Positions 8,923 through 18,145 of a DNA stretch of 64,000 nucleotides are shown one piece after another (within the stretch, counting starts at the first letter, position 1; every line of letters starts with the position of its first letter). The DNA lies in the NCBI RefSeq assembly GCF_900114255.1, contig NZ_FOSL01000018.1:37651-101650 (forward strand), in the 5' to 3' direction. The stretch is from Neomesorhizobium albiziae. Its GTDB lineage: Bacteria; Pseudomonadota; Alphaproteobacteria; Rhizobiales; Rhizobiaceae. The notes under the pieces are model-generated. The model was not told where the DNA came from. It saw only the letters and a list, made by a program, of their open reading frames with translations, and did not search any database. The translations under genes and the position numbers were made by a program.

Positions 8923-10038
8923 TCAGCGTTTCATCTGCTGGATCGCCAGCAACGTGTTGGTTGAGATACCGAGTTCGACTGGCTGGTAGAGGATGGCGAT
9001 GGACGGCTGCGACGATGTGGAATTGGAGACCTCCCAGAGGCTGGTGAAGCGCGTCAGGAACTTGCCGAGCTTTTCCGGGTCGGTGAAATCGTCGATGTTC
9101 AGCTTTTCATCGAACAGCTTGGCTTGGCGGTCGATGTCGGACGCAGCGAATGAATCGGGCAGGCCGAGCGCCGTCCGCACCACCTTGGCCAGCGCCGGAT
9201 CGGCAAGAATATCGTAGAAATTGTTGATGCCGGGAGCCTTGCGCTCGAAATAGAGCGCCAGCCGCACGCCCTCGTTCTGGACGCCGGCATCTTCTTCGAG
9301 CGTCTGGCGCATGTATTTGGCGACGGCGGGCTGCTGCGCCGGATTATAGGTCGTGGCGTTTTCGCCGTTAGCCTCGAAGTCGAATGCCGCGGCAAACGTC
9401 GCGTACTTCCGGTCTATCATGCTGTTGGCAAAGCTGTTCGGATCGCGGATGCCGCCCTCCAGGACCTTCCTCATCATCTCCTTGTTGTCGATGGAGGATT
9501 CAATGCCGTAGGCCTTCATGGCGAAGGCATACAACCGGTCGTTCGCCATGAACTCGTCGATCGATTTCACCTTGGAGATGTTGGCGAGGTAGTAGTTGGA
9601 CTCGTCCTGAACCGCCTTGGATTGGGGGTTCCCGCCTTCCAGGGACACCTGGTTCAGATAGTTACTGACCGCCTCGTGCTGGGCTTTCGTGTAGACGGTG
9701 GTCATCTCGCCCATCGCCGCGAAGTTGAAGCTCTTGACGAATTCGGCGTAACGCTTGTCGGTCAGCTTGTTGGCGAAGCTGTTGGGGTCCGAGACGCCTT
9801 CCGTCAGCGCCTTCTTGATGAAGGCCTTGGCGTAGGACATGGCTTCCAGCCCGTGGGCTTTCATCGCATATCTGTAGAGCCGGTCATCCTTGAGGAAGTC
9901 GTCGATCGACTTCACCTTGCCGATGTTGGCGAGGTAGTATGCGGTGTCGCGCTGCACGCCGGGCTGCGCCTCGACGCGGTCGATGGATTTTGCCAGGTCG
10001 CGAGTGATCAGCTGATAGCTGAGATAGGTGTTGACCAC
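8923..10038 (-). CDS. DUF1217-family flagellar-associated protein
   Basis: This 371-residue alpha-helical protein contains internal repeats that can be seen by eye: TAYYLANIGKVKSIDDFLKD is echoed by SNYYLANISKVKSIDEFMAN about 130 residues later. DPNSFANKLTDKRYAEFVKS is echoed by DPNSFANSMIDRKYATFAAA. A third, more diverged unit follows (SFAASDIDRQAKLFDEKLNI). The pattern fits DUF1217 proteins, which are found in rhizobial flagellar clusters upstream of flgF. Function is unknown. It starts the leftward operon, back to back with motA. Confidence 0.85.
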   Translation of the reverse strand: MVNTYLSYQLITRDLAKSIDRVEAQPGVQRDTAYYLANIGKVKSIDDFLKDDRLYRYAMKAHGLEAMSYAKAFIKKALTEGVSDPNSFANKLTDKRYAEFVKSFNFAAMGEMTTVYTKAQHEAVSNYLNQVSLEGGNPQSKAVQDESNYYLANISKVKSIDEFMANDRLYAFAMKAYGIESSIDNKEMMRKVLEGGIRDPNSFANSMIDRKYATFAAAFDFEANGENATTYNPAQQPAVAKYMRQTLEEDAGVQNEGVRLALYFERKAPGINNFYDILADPALAKVVRTALGLPDSFAASDIDRQAKLFDEKLNIDDFTDPEKLGKFLTRFTSLWEVSNSTSSQPSIAILYQPVELGISTNTLLAIQQMKR

Positions 10039-10186
10039 GGTTTTTGAGCCTCCGGCCGAAGCATTTCAGCGAATGTACGGAAGCTTGCTTGCGCGAAGCT
10101 GGTTCGCGTATCGCGCGTCCTTTCAAGCTTCACACAAGGCACGCGCGTTAGGTGTTGCCGAACGTTAGAGTCTGGAAGGTCGCGAC
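10039..10186. promoter_or_regulatory. Divergent promoter region between the two flagellar operons
   Basis: These 148 bases separate the start of the leftward operon (DUF1217 gene, flgF to fliP) from the rightward motA operon, so both promoters must lie here or in the adjacent coding ends. No gene fits. I could not identify a convincing sigma factor or VisNR site by eye. The motA ribosome site (GGAAGG) lies about 8 bases before its GTG. Confidence 0.6.
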
Positions 10187-11059
10187 GTGGGCATTCTGAT
10201 TGGATTGGTGGTGACGCTCGGCTGTGTGCTTGGCGGCTTCATGGCGATGGGCGGGCACATCGAAGTGCTGATGCAGCCCTGGGAGCTTGTCATCATCGGC
10301 GGCGCCGCACTCGGCACCTTTCTGGTTGCCAATCCGATTGCGACCGTGAAGGACACCGGCAAGGCCTGCCTGGAGGCGTTCAAACACGCCGTTCCGAAGG
10401 AAACCGACTATCTCGAGACGCTTGGCGTCCTGCACAGCCTGATGCGCGAACTGCGCACCAAGACGCGCAGCGAGGTCGAGGCGCATATCGACAACCCGAT
10501 GGAATCGGCGGTCTTCCAGGCGTTTCCGACCGTGCTCAAGAATCACGACCTGACGCATTTCATTTGCGACTACTGCCGCATCATCATCATCGGCAACGCG
10601 CGCTCGCATGAGATCGAGGCGCTGATGGATGAGGAAATCCAGGTCATCCGCGCCGATAAGCTGAAATGCTATCATGCGTTGGTGGCGATGGGCGACGGCC
10701 TGCCGGCGCTCGGTATCGTCGCGGCCGTCCTCGGCGTCGTCAAGGCGATGGGGGCCCTCGACCAATCGCCGGAAATCCTCGGCGCGCTGATCGGCGCAGC
10801 GCTGGTCGGCACGTTCCTCGGCATCTTCCTTTCCTATGCGGTGGTCGGGCCGATCGCCACCAAGATCAAGATCGTCCGCGAGAAGAAGAACCGTCTCTAC
10901 ATCATCGTGAAGCAGACGCTGATCGCCTATCTCAACGGCTCGCTGCCGCAGGTGGCGATCGAGTTCGGCCGCAAGACGATCTCGGCTTACGACCGCCCGT
11001 CGATCGACGCCGTCGAACAGAGCACCCTCAACAACGGCGAAGTAAAGAAGGCGGCCTGA
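10187..11059 (+). CDS. motA: Flagellar motor stator protein MotA
   Basis: MotA is the proton-channel stator subunit of the flagellar motor. The 290-residue product starts at a GTG preceded by GGAAGG. It shows membrane segments at the N-terminus ([20 protein letters not shown]) and in the middle ([20 protein letters not shown], then [20 protein letters not shown]), with a cytoplasmic loop between them. motB is not adjacent; in rhizobia it is commonly separate from motA. motA leads the rightward operon motA-fliM-fliN-fliG-flhB. Confidence 0.95.
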   Translation: MGILIGLVVTLGCVLGGFMAMGGHIEVLMQPWELVIIGGAALGTFLVANPIATVKDTGKACLEAFKHAVPKETDYLETLGVLHSLMRELRTKTRSEVEAHIDNPMESAVFQAFPTVLKNHDLTHFICDYCRIIIIGNARSHEIEALMDEEIQVIRADKLKCYHALVAMGDGLPALGIVAAVLGVVKAMGALDQSPEILGALIGAALVGTFLGIFLSYAVVGPIATKIKIVREKKNRLYIIVKQTLIAYLNGSLPQVAIEFGRKTISAYDRPSIDAVEQSTLNNGEVKKAA

Positions 11060-11093
11060 CCCATGACATGCGCCAAAGCGGAGCGGATGTGAC

Positions 11094-12032
11094 ATGGCCA
11101 GTCCCGCAAGCCCCGCAGATACCAGAGCCTTCATCATCGAGCGCCTCGTTGGCGACCGCGGCGACAACGCCAACGTTGTCGAAGCCGGGCGGGCGCTCGG
11201 CGCCCGCGCGCTGCCGCTGTTCTCGGATGGCCTCAACGGGTCGTTGTCGTCGCCTGTGACAATCGAGCTCAAGAGCGTCGACGTTTCGCGCCTTTCTGAA
11301 GTGAAGCCGCAGGACACCAGCCGCTTCGCGATGACCATTGGTGCTTCGCCGATGTCGTCCGACGCGCTGGTGATGTTGATAGACGCGGATGCCATAGCGG
11401 TGGTGGTCTCAGCGCTTTTCGGCGGCGATCCGGACCTGCCGATAACCCCGATTGCCAGGGAACTCTCGCCAACCGAGCTCGAAGTCGCCGGTATCGTGTT
11501 TCAGGAGGTCGCTACCTCGGTGAACGGCTGGGGCGCGCGCGCGCTCAACGTCAAGTTCCCACTGCCGACGGCGCTCACCGGAACCGAGTTGAAGCGGAAG
11601 ATCTTCCGCGATGGGCCGGCCGTGCGGCTGGTTTTCTCGATCGCCATCGGCGAAACGATCGGAACCTTGCAGTTGCACATGCCGCAGCGCGTGCTCATGC
11701 ATCGGACGGGAGGCAAGGCGGCGGAAGCCGAACCGGCGGTGGCCGAAGATTGGCGCCAGCGCTTCAATGACGAAGTCATGCGCTCGAAGGTCGAGCTTGA
11801 GGCGACTATGCCGCTGCAGCGGATGACGCTCGGCGATCTCGCCAACCTGCAGGCGGGCCAGGTCATCGAACTTGAGCCGAACGCCCAGTCGGAGGCGCGG
11901 CTTTCGGCGCGCAAGAAAACGCTGTTCGTATGCGAGTTCGGCAAACTCGGCCAAAACTATACCGTTCGCGTCAAGAGCCCCTTCGACGAGGACAAGGATT
12001 TCATGGATGGTTTGCTGCCCGGCCAAGGTTGA
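11094..12032 (+). CDS. fliM: Flagellar motor switch protein FliM
   Basis: FliM is a C-ring switch component that binds phospho-CheY and FliG. The 312-residue product is of the short, diverged rhizobial type. Its end is FliN-like (MPLQRMTLGDLANLQAGQVI and LFVCEFGKLGQNYTVRVKSP). The call rests on this C-terminal domain and on its position between motA and fliN. The N-terminal EIDAL-type CheY-binding motif of other bacteria is not recognisable. Confidence 0.88.
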   Translation: MASPASPADTRAFIIERLVGDRGDNANVVEAGRALGARALPLFSDGLNGSLSSPVTIELKSVDVSRLSEVKPQDTSRFAMTIGASPMSSDALVMLIDADAIAVVVSALFGGDPDLPITPIARELSPTELEVAGIVFQEVATSVNGWGARALNVKFPLPTALTGTELKRKIFRDGPAVRLVFSIAIGETIGTLQLHMPQRVLMHRTGGKAAEAEPAVAEDWRQRFNDEVMRSKVELEATMPLQRMTLGDLANLQAGQVIELEPNAQSEARLSARKKTLFVCEFGKLGQNYTVRVKSPFDEDKDFMDGLLPGQG

Positions 12033-12065
12033 GCGGAACCCAAAAATGCGGAACTGGAGAGCGCG

Positions 12066-12455
12066 ATGAGTCAGACAGCGGCGGCCACCGAACACGACGT
12101 TCAGGAAGAGCAGCTCAACAAGGCGATCGAGGAACTGCGCGGTGTGCTGAAGGAAGAGGAGAACCGGCCTGGTGCAAAGCCTGGCGCTGATGCCTCCGCG
12201 CGCAACGCCGGCGTGATCATGAACATCCCGGTCGACGTGCAGATCGTGCTCGGCAGCGCGGAGATGCAGGTGTCAGAGTTGATGGCGCTTCAGAAGGGAT
12301 CGACGGTCGCGCTCAACCGGCGCATCGGCGAGCCGGTCGACGTGGTCGTGAACGGACGCAAGATCGCCAAGGGCGAGATCACGGTGCTCGAAAACGATGC
12401 GTCGCGATTCGGTATCCGTCTGACCGAGATCATCAGCGCGGCGAAGCCGGCCTGA
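12066..12455 (+). CDS. fliN: Flagellar motor switch protein FliN
   Basis: FliN forms the bottom of the C-ring. The 129-residue product has a variable charged N-terminus (residues 1-50) and a typical SpoA/FliN domain: [40 protein letters not shown] and [12 protein letters not shown]. Length and position after fliM match other rhizobia. Confidence 0.96.
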   Translation: MSQTAAATEHDVQEEQLNKAIEELRGVLKEEENRPGAKPGADASARNAGVIMNIPVDVQIVLGSAEMQVSELMALQKGSTVALNRRIGEPVDVVVNGRKIAKGEITVLENDASRFGIRLTEIISAAKPA

Positions 12456-12498
12456 TGATCTCCCGTCTGCCCAGTCCAGTTCCCAGCATGGTGCCGAC

Positions 12499-13509
12499 AT
12501 GAGCCAGATCGCTGCTTTGACACGGGCTCAGAAGGCCGCCGCCATCCTGGTGGCGATGGGCAAGCCGTCGGCCAGCCGCCTCTTGAAATTCTTCAAGCAG
12601 GAGGAACTGAGGGCACTGATCGAGGGAGCGCGCCTGCTGCGCACCATCCCGCAAAGCGATCTCGAGAAGATCGTCGCCGAATTCGAGGCGGAGTTCACTG
12701 AAGGTGCCGGCCTTCTCGATTCCGCCGACAAGATGGACACCATACTCAACGAGTCGCTCTCGCCCGAAGAGGTCAGCGCCCTGATGGGCAACGAGGCGCC
12801 TGTCGTCAAGCAGGAAGGCCCCCCGTCGGTGTGGCCGCAGCTCGAAAAACTCGAGCCGGTGAGGCTTGGTGTGTTCCTTGCCAGCGAGCACCCGCAGACA
12901 GCTGCCATGGTACTGTCCAAGCTGGCGCCGTCAGCTTCGGCCAACGTGCTCCTGACCCTGGAAAAGCCGGTGCGCAGCGACATCATCAAACGCCTGATGA
13001 CAATGACCAGCGTTCCGGACGCGGCCATCCGCGTTGTCGAGAACCAGATTCGCACGCGCGTCTTGACCGATACCGGCGGCAAGGACATTTCCGCCGGACA
13101 GGCGCGTGTCGCCAGCGTGCTCAACGAGCTGGACAAGACACAGCTCGACGAGTTCATGAAGGAGCTCGAAGAGTTCGGCACTGGCGATCTCGATGGTGTC
13201 CGGGCCCGCCTGTTCGCCTTCGAAGACATAGAACTCCTGACCCAGAAGGCGCGCACCGCGCTGTTTGACGGCATCTCGACGGAGATCGTTACGCTGGCGT
13301 TGCGTGGCGCGCCAACGGGGCTTGCCGAATCCATCCTGTCGGCGATCAGCCAGCGCTCGCGCAGGATGGTCGAGTCGGAGCTTAACAGCAGCGCCGAAGG
13401 AATTCCCCAGGACGACATCAATCGCGCCCGCAAGACGATCGCGACCACGGCCATCCGCATGGCAAGCGAAGGCGCGTTCACGCTGCCTTTTGTCCAAGAC
13501 GCAGCCTGA
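12499..13509 (+). CDS. fliG: Flagellar motor switch protein FliG
   Basis: FliG couples the C-ring to the stator and carries torque-generating charged residues. The 336-residue product has the middle-domain motif EHPQTAAMVLSKLAPSASAN and a C-terminal armadillo-type domain containing the FliG torque helix region (GDLDGVRARLFAFEDIELLT). It follows fliN by 43 bases in the rightward operon. Confidence 0.96.
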   Translation: MSQIAALTRAQKAAAILVAMGKPSASRLLKFFKQEELRALIEGARLLRTIPQSDLEKIVAEFEAEFTEGAGLLDSADKMDTILNESLSPEEVSALMGNEAPVVKQEGPPSVWPQLEKLEPVRLGVFLASEHPQTAAMVLSKLAPSASANVLLTLEKPVRSDIIKRLMTMTSVPDAAIRVVENQIRTRVLTDTGGKDISAGQARVASVLNELDKTQLDEFMKELEEFGTGDLDGVRARLFAFEDIELLTQKARTALFDGISTEIVTLALRGAPTGLAESILSAISQRSRRMVESELNSSAEGIPQDDINRARKTIATTAIRMASEGAFTLPFVQDAA

Positions 13510-13537
13510 CTGCCGCTGACCCCCGTTTAGGTGCGCC

Positions 13538-14629
13538 ATGTCCGATGCAGTCGACAAAGACAGCAAAACAGAAGAAGCAACCGAGAAGAAAATCCAGGAT
13601 ACGATCGAGAAGGGCAAGGTAGCCCACTCGAAGGAAGCGCCGCTGCTCGCTTCGTTCATCGCGATCCTGGTGTTCGCGGTCTTTTTCGCGCAGGAGGACA
13701 TCGCGCGTCTTGGCATGTTCCTGGCAATGTTTCTGGAAAAGCCGGAAGCATGGCCGCTGGCTACCGAACACGATGTGGTGGCGCTTTATCGCATCGTGCT
13801 GGTCGAGATCGCACGGATGCTGGGCGCGATGATGATCCTGCTGATCGCCGCCGGCGTGATCGCATCCGTCATTCAGCATGCGCCGGCCTTTGTGCTCGAG
13901 CGTATCCGCCCGCAGGCGTCGCGAATCTCGCTCTCGGGGGGCTGGAAGCGACTGTTCGGCGCGCAAGGCATCGCCGAATTTATCAAATCGCTTGGCAAGC
14001 TGTGCTTCGTGATTGCTGTGCTGGCTTTTGCCGTGGGCGAGGCCAGGCATCAATTGCTCTCGGGGATGATCACCAATCCCGTGGTCTTCGGCCTGGTCAT
14101 CCGCGACGTCGCCATCGACGTCCTGGTTTCCATCACCCTTGTTATGACGGCGATCGCCGTCGCCGACCTGATCTGGTCACGCTTCCACTGGCGGCAGGAA
14201 CTACGGATGACACGTCAGGAGGTGAAGGACGAACACAAGCAGAGCGACGGCGACCCGATTATCAAGTCGCGCATGCGGTCGCTGGCACGCGACCGCGCCC
14301 GCAACCGCATGATGGGCGCGGTGCCGAACGCCACGCTGGTCATCGCCAACCCGACGCACTTTGCCATCGCGTTGAAATATGTGCGCGACGAGGATGCGGC
14401 GCCGGTCGTTCTGGCCAAGGGGCAGGATCTCGTCGCGCTGAAGATCAGGGAAATCGCGGAGGCCAATGGCATCCCGGTTTTCGAGGACGTCGCTCTCGCC
14501 CGCTCCATGTACAAACAAGTTTCGGTCGATAGCATGATCCCAGCTCAATTCTACCAGGCGGTCGCGGAACTCGTGCGCATCGTCTACGGAAACAAATCGA
14601 AAGCGTCGCCGCGCAGAGGGACGACATGA
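13538..14629 (+). CDS. flhB: Flagellar export switch protein FlhB
   Basis: FlhB is the membrane protein that switches export specificity from rod/hook to filament substrates by autocleavage. The 363-residue product has a charged N-terminus, four membrane segments between residues about 35 and 215, and the autocleavage motif NPTH at residues 271-274 (inside VIANPTHFAIALKY). The intact motif predicts a working switch. Its end overlaps the next gene by 4 bases. Confidence 0.97.
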   Translation: MSDAVDKDSKTEEATEKKIQDTIEKGKVAHSKEAPLLASFIAILVFAVFFAQEDIARLGMFLAMFLEKPEAWPLATEHDVVALYRIVLVEIARMLGAMMILLIAAGVIASVIQHAPAFVLERIRPQASRISLSGGWKRLFGAQGIAEFIKSLGKLCFVIAVLAFAVGEARHQLLSGMITNPVVFGLVIRDVAIDVLVSITLVMTAIAVADLIWSRFHWRQELRMTRQEVKDEHKQSDGDPIIKSRMRSLARDRARNRMMGAVPNATLVIANPTHFAIALKYVRDEDAAPVVLAKGQDLVALKIREIAEANGIPVFEDVALARSMYKQVSVDSMIPAQFYQAVAELVRIVYGNKSKASPRRGTT

Positions 14630-15066
14630 ACCGTCAGCCGCATTCCAACAGCCGCGAGATCATCGTGGCAAACGCCATCCAACAGGTCGTCAGCGAGCTG
14701 AGGCTGGTCGACGTCGCCGACTACATCGCGTTCATTCGCCTGGAGAGTCTGGCCTGCATCGCCGATATCGTGGATTCGGCGGCGGAGCTCTATTTCATGC
14801 CGGGTACCATTAGGCTCGGCCATGGCGGAGAAGCGCATGTCGGCTGGACGGCGTATCCGAGCATAGTGCTCGATCTCGAGCTCAGGCCACGCGGCGCAAC
14901 CGTCTACTTCCAGCTGACGCTGACCGCCGAGCACGCATCGGTAGAGGTCAATTACGTGGCGTTCGACGATGCGTCGCCGGACCCGGACGACAATACCGCA
15001 TTCCTCGAAAGGACGCTGGAGGACGCGCGGATCCGCAAGACCGCGCCGCTGCGCCTCGCTGGATAG
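14626..15066 (+). CDS. Conserved-position unknown protein downstream of flhB
   Basis: This 146-residue soluble protein overlaps the flhB stop by 4 bases (ATGA), so it is very likely cotranslated. It has no signal peptide or membrane segment. The N-terminal half is helical (IIVANAIQQVVSELRLVDVA) and the C-terminal half looks beta-rich with conserved-looking aromatic residues (GATVYFQLTLTAEHASVEVN). It is convergent with visR, 4 bases away. I recognise no family; a flagellar role is only inferred from coupling to flhB. Confidence 0.8.
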   Translation: MNRQPHSNSREIIVANAIQQVVSELRLVDVADYIAFIRLESLACIADIVDSAAELYFMPGTIRLGHGGEAHVGWTAYPSIVLDLELRPRGATVYFQLTLTAEHASVEVNYVAFDDASPDPDDNTAFLERTLEDARIRKTAPLRLAG

Positions 15067-15070
15067 CCGG

Positions 15071-15829
15071 CTACTCGATCAGGCTGAGCCGCAGCGCCTT
15101 GGCGACCGCATGCATGCGGTTGACGGCATTCAGCTTCTGGGTGGCGTTGCTGAGGTACTGGTTGGCAGTGTGGACGGAAAGGCCGAGCAATCTGGCGATG
15201 TCATCGCTGGTATGGCCGTTTGCCGTCAGCCGCAGGCATTCGAGTTCACGTTTGGAAATCGACGGCGCCGCGCGATGTTCCGACGACCGTAGCCGGGCGA
15301 CAGCGCCGAACAGCGCGAAACTACGCGCGTGTACGTCGCAAAGAGACGGCTCGTCGATGATGATGGAGGAACCCATGAAGAGCACGATGCCGAACTGGCC
15401 ATGCTCCGCCTGGACCGGAAACGCCAGGCCCGAAGTGCCGGGAAGGCATGGTTCGGTCTCGACAGCCCAGGCGAGCTGGCGGAAACCGGCGGCCGATGCT
15501 GAGGCAGTGTTGGACGACCACCAGAACGGCGCCGGCGAAACCAGCGCGTGTTTGACGATGATCTCGCCGGATCTAATCGACAAAAGTTTCGTTGTCGCCG
15601 CTATGCTCGGATATTCGGCGTCGAAGCAAGGCACCAGACGGCCCCGCTCCACCGACGGGCCGATCAGGAAAACCGCGCACTCGGCAGCGTTGATGTCGGC
15701 GGCGATGATGCGGCAGCGCCGCGCCGCGTCATTCATCGAAACGGCAGGCTGGATTTTCGGCGGCGGAGGGATTGCACCGGTGGTCCGATAATCGCTGCCC
15801 GGGCGGGTTTGGCTCGCGGTTGCTACCAT
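15071..15829 (-). CDS. visR: LuxR-family flagellar master regulator VisR
   Basis: VisN and VisR act together in Sinorhizobium as the global activator at the top of the flagellar and chemotaxis regulon. I chose the ATG at 15829 (252 residues, MVATASQTRPGSDYRTTGAI). It overlaps the visN stop by one base (TAATG), and the longer frame to 16177 reads through visN. The C-terminus has a LuxR helix-turn-helix (ISKRELECLRLTANGHTSDD followed by IARLLGLSVHTANQYLSNAT). The N-terminal sensor part has no recognisable ligand motif. Confidence 0.9.
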   Translation of the reverse strand: MVATASQTRPGSDYRTTGAIPPPPKIQPAVSMNDAARRCRIIAADINAAECAVFLIGPSVERGRLVPCFDAEYPSIAATTKLLSIRSGEIIVKHALVSPAPFWWSSNTASASAAGFRQLAWAVETEPCLPGTSGLAFPVQAEHGQFGIVLFMGSSIIIDEPSLCDVHARSFALFGAVARLRSSEHRAAPSISKRELECLRLTANGHTSDDIARLLGLSVHTANQYLSNATQKLNAVNRMHAVAKALRLSLIE

Positions 15830-16587
15830 TAGATGATGCCGTTCCTGATTGCGGTCGCTATGGCCATTGCGCGATTGCTGGCGGCGAACTTCTGGATCGC
15901 GTGGGTGATGTAGCTGTTCACGGTGTTGGACGAGACGCCGAGTATGACAGCCACCTCGTCCGTGGTCTTGCCCTCCGATACCCAAAGCAGGCATTCGCGC
16001 TCGCGATCGGACAGCGGGTCCTGATGAGCGGCCCCCGCCAGCAGATGTGGAATCTGCGCCAGCGCGTAGGAGCATTGCAATTGCAGTCTCCAGAGCGCCT
16101 GCAGGTCGATCCGCTCCGGCAGCTTTGAGGAAACCAGCAGGAAGGCGTGCGAGCGGACGACGTTGAGCCGCATGCAATAGAGTTCGGAATGACCGTTGCG
16201 GTGGAGCAGGAAGGCTTGCTCCGAGGACAGGATCGTCGGTCCCGCGGATGCCTGGTCCGTCCGTATCGAACGTGGCCGCAGGCCGGCCGATGTTGTGTAG
16301 GCGCTTTGCGCGATGACTGCGATCAGGCCCTGCCCAATGGCCTGGATCGTATCGTAGATCCAGTTCGAGCTGATGATGCGCACATCGCTTTTGTCCTGGT
16401 CATGCAGCACGGTGACCAGCATGTAGCTGTCGGCGCCACAGTCGCGGCATGCCCGGCCGAGAAAGTCGCTTAAATCGCCGCGGGTGGCCAGGTTGCTGGC
16501 GGCGGCGGACTTTCCTTCTTGCGCGGCGAGGGTTGTCATTGGACCAATGCTGGAATCGATTTCGACTTCCGGTCTTGGCTGCGCCAC
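15829..16587 (-). CDS. visN: LuxR-family flagellar master regulator VisN
   Basis: The 252-residue product is a sensor-plus-LuxR protein with a C-terminal helix-turn-helix (LSDRERECLLWVSEGKTTDE, then VAVILGVSSNTVNSYITHAI). It lies directly upstream of visR and is translationally coupled to it, as expected for a heteromeric VisN-VisR activator. The listed start is a GTG with GGGA upstream; an ATG at 16539 would give a protein 16 residues shorter. In Sinorhizobium fliF is next to visN; here a lacI gene follows instead. Confidence 0.88.
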   Translation of the reverse strand: MAQPRPEVEIDSSIGPMTTLAAQEGKSAAASNLATRGDLSDFLGRACRDCGADSYMLVTVLHDQDKSDVRIISSNWIYDTIQAIGQGLIAVIAQSAYTTSAGLRPRSIRTDQASAGPTILSSEQAFLLHRNGHSELYCMRLNVVRSHAFLLVSSKLPERIDLQALWRLQLQCSYALAQIPHLLAGAAHQDPLSDRERECLLWVSEGKTTDEVAVILGVSSNTVNSYITHAIQKFAASNRAMAIATAIRNGII

Positions 16588-16855
16588 TCCCGAAATTCAC
16601 ACACGCACACTGTTTACGAAGACGACGCCCCGAAGGACTACGGCACCCGACAATCCGGAATCCCAAGATACCGCTGCGAAACCATCCGCGCTGGCCCCGG
16701 GATTGGCCCGGTCCGAGTTGCATTTCAGAGGTTCGCCGCGCCCCCGAGGCTCGGCTGATTCGGGTCTAATTTAACCTCAGAGGAATCAGACATCAAACCC
16801 TCATGTCAAACTTTAATATTTTGTTTACACAGCTCACGAAAGGCCGGCGCAAGCG
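16588..16855. other. Intergenic region upstream of visN
   Basis: This 268-base gap must hold the visNR promoter. It also receives the 3' end of the leftward lacI gene. Its 16760-16840 part is AT-rich compared with the surroundings. I saw no open reading frame with coding character and no clear terminator. Confidence 0.5.
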
Positions 16856-17905
16856 TCAGGTCAATTGGCTGAAATTCAACCGCGGCTGCTGCAGGGACTG
16901 TAAATCCTCAGCGGGTTCGTCGGCGATGCGACGCAGGAGCAGTCGGCCCATCTGACGCCCGGCATCGGCGATGTCCTCGTAGATCGTGTCGATGCGCGGC
17001 CGGATCAGGTTGAAGAGGCCAGATGTCTGCTTGGCGACGATGTCGACGTCGGAACCCGCCACCAGTCCGCGGTCGCTCAGTGCTGCCATCACAGCGAGGG
17101 CAGAGACTTCGCCGCCACAGATGTAGCCGTCCGGCGGGTTCGGTTCGGCGGTACGGTAAAACACCTGCGCCTGGATGTCGGCCGACGGACTGTCGAGGTC
17201 AACGCCTTCGGCGATTTCGAAGTCGATGCCGCTTTCGCGCACGGCGCTCATGAAGCCGTACTGGATGTGCTGGAAGAACGTGAACCGGCGCGGCGGCAAA
17301 ATGATTGCCAGGCGCTTCCGGCCTTTGGCGATCAGCCGCTTGGTCGCCTCATAGGCGAAGCTGAAGTTGTTGTAGTCGACATAGGGATGGGCGGCGGTTA
17401 GCTCGGTGCGCCCGTGGCAGATAAAGGGGAAACCGTTCTCGGTCAGCAGCTTGACGCGGGCGTCGAAGGGTTCGGTGCGCGAGAAGACGATGCCGTCCGC
17501 CATGCGGTTGCGCATGATGTAGCGCACCGGGTCGATGGCCGGCACATTGGCAAAGTGCGGCGTGATGACCAGATGATAGGACGTGTCGCGAAGCGCATCA
17601 GTGAGGCCGCTGACCAGCGAGCTGCCGAAGCCGAGGATTTCATCGTGCGGGTCGAGCACCAGGCTGATCACATTGGTGCGCCCGGTGCGGAGCCGCTGCG
17701 CCGCGCGGTCGGGCAGGTAGCCGATCTCGGCGGCGACGCGCTGAACCTTTTCGCGCGTCTCCAATGCGATCTGCGGTGCGCCGCCGAGCGCCCGCGACAC
17801 GGTGGTCACGGCAAGGCCGGTCAGTTCGGCGATCGTGCGCAGCGTCGGCTTGCCGGAGCCGTCGTCGCCCGTTTCGCGCTTTCCCGTGCTTTCGGTTCCG
17901 TCCAT
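16856..17905 (-). CDS. LacI-family sugar operon repressor
   Basis: The 349-residue product carries a LacI helix-turn-helix at residues about 20-42 (PTLRTIAELTGLAVTTVSRA) and a periplasmic-binding-protein-like effector domain (ISLVLDPHDEILGFGSSLVS onward). It is divergent from the sugar ABC operon that starts at 18146. Two near-palindromic operator copies lie between them, so it most likely represses that operon and itself until a sugar or sugar phosphate binds. The ATG is preceded by GAGAG. Confidence 0.93.
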   Translation of the reverse strand: MDGTESTGKRETGDDGSGKPTLRTIAELTGLAVTTVSRALGGAPQIALETREKVQRVAAEIGYLPDRAAQRLRTGRTNVISLVLDPHDEILGFGSSLVSGLTDALRDTSYHLVITPHFANVPAIDPVRYIMRNRMADGIVFSRTEPFDARVKLLTENGFPFICHGRTELTAAHPYVDYNNFSFAYEATKRLIAKGRKRLAIILPPRRFTFFQHIQYGFMSAVRESGIDFEIAEGVDLDSPSADIQAQVFYRTAEPNPPDGYICGGEVSALAVMAALSDRGLVAGSDVDIVAKQTSGLFNLIRPRIDTIYEDIADAGRQMGRLLLRRIADEPAEDLQSLQQPRLNFSQLT

Positions 17906-17945
17906 TCGTCTCTCGTGTTCCGGCGACCGGTATCGCGCATGGGAC

Positions 17946-17959
17946 TTATATCGTTATAA
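17946..17959. promoter_or_regulatory. Putative LacI-family operator, copy 1
   Basis: The sequence TTATATCGTTATAA is a near-palindrome with the central CG typical of LacI-family operators; 12 of 14 positions are symmetric. An identical 14-mer occurs 139 bases away at 18085. This copy lies 41 bases upstream of the lacI ATG, where it could autoregulate the repressor. Confidence 0.75.
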
Positions 17960-18084
17960 TTGGAAATGCAGAGCTTGCAAATGCGGGTGATGGGCTACTT
18001 CTTCACTAGAAATAGTAATTAAATTTCAAATATTTGATTACCGGTGGCGGAAACTCTGCAGGGGTGGCTTGACTCAAGGGGGAA

Positions 18085-18098
18085 TTATATCGTTATAA
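18085..18098. promoter_or_regulatory. Putative LacI-family operator, copy 2
   Basis: This is the same 14-mer as at 17946 (TTATATCGTTATAA), here inside a longer imperfect dyad GGAA...TTCC. It lies about 48 bases upstream of the binding-protein ATG, a position suited to blocking the operon promoter. The 139-base spacing would also allow a repression loop. Confidence 0.78.
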
Positions 18099-18145
18099 AT
18101 TTCCCAGCCGGCCCGACATGAGGCTAGGCCTTTTGGGAGGATTCC

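Noticed and set aside
15830..16177. An extended visR start at 16177
   Set aside because: The extension reads through visN in another frame. The ATG at 15829 forms a TAATG coupling with the visN stop.
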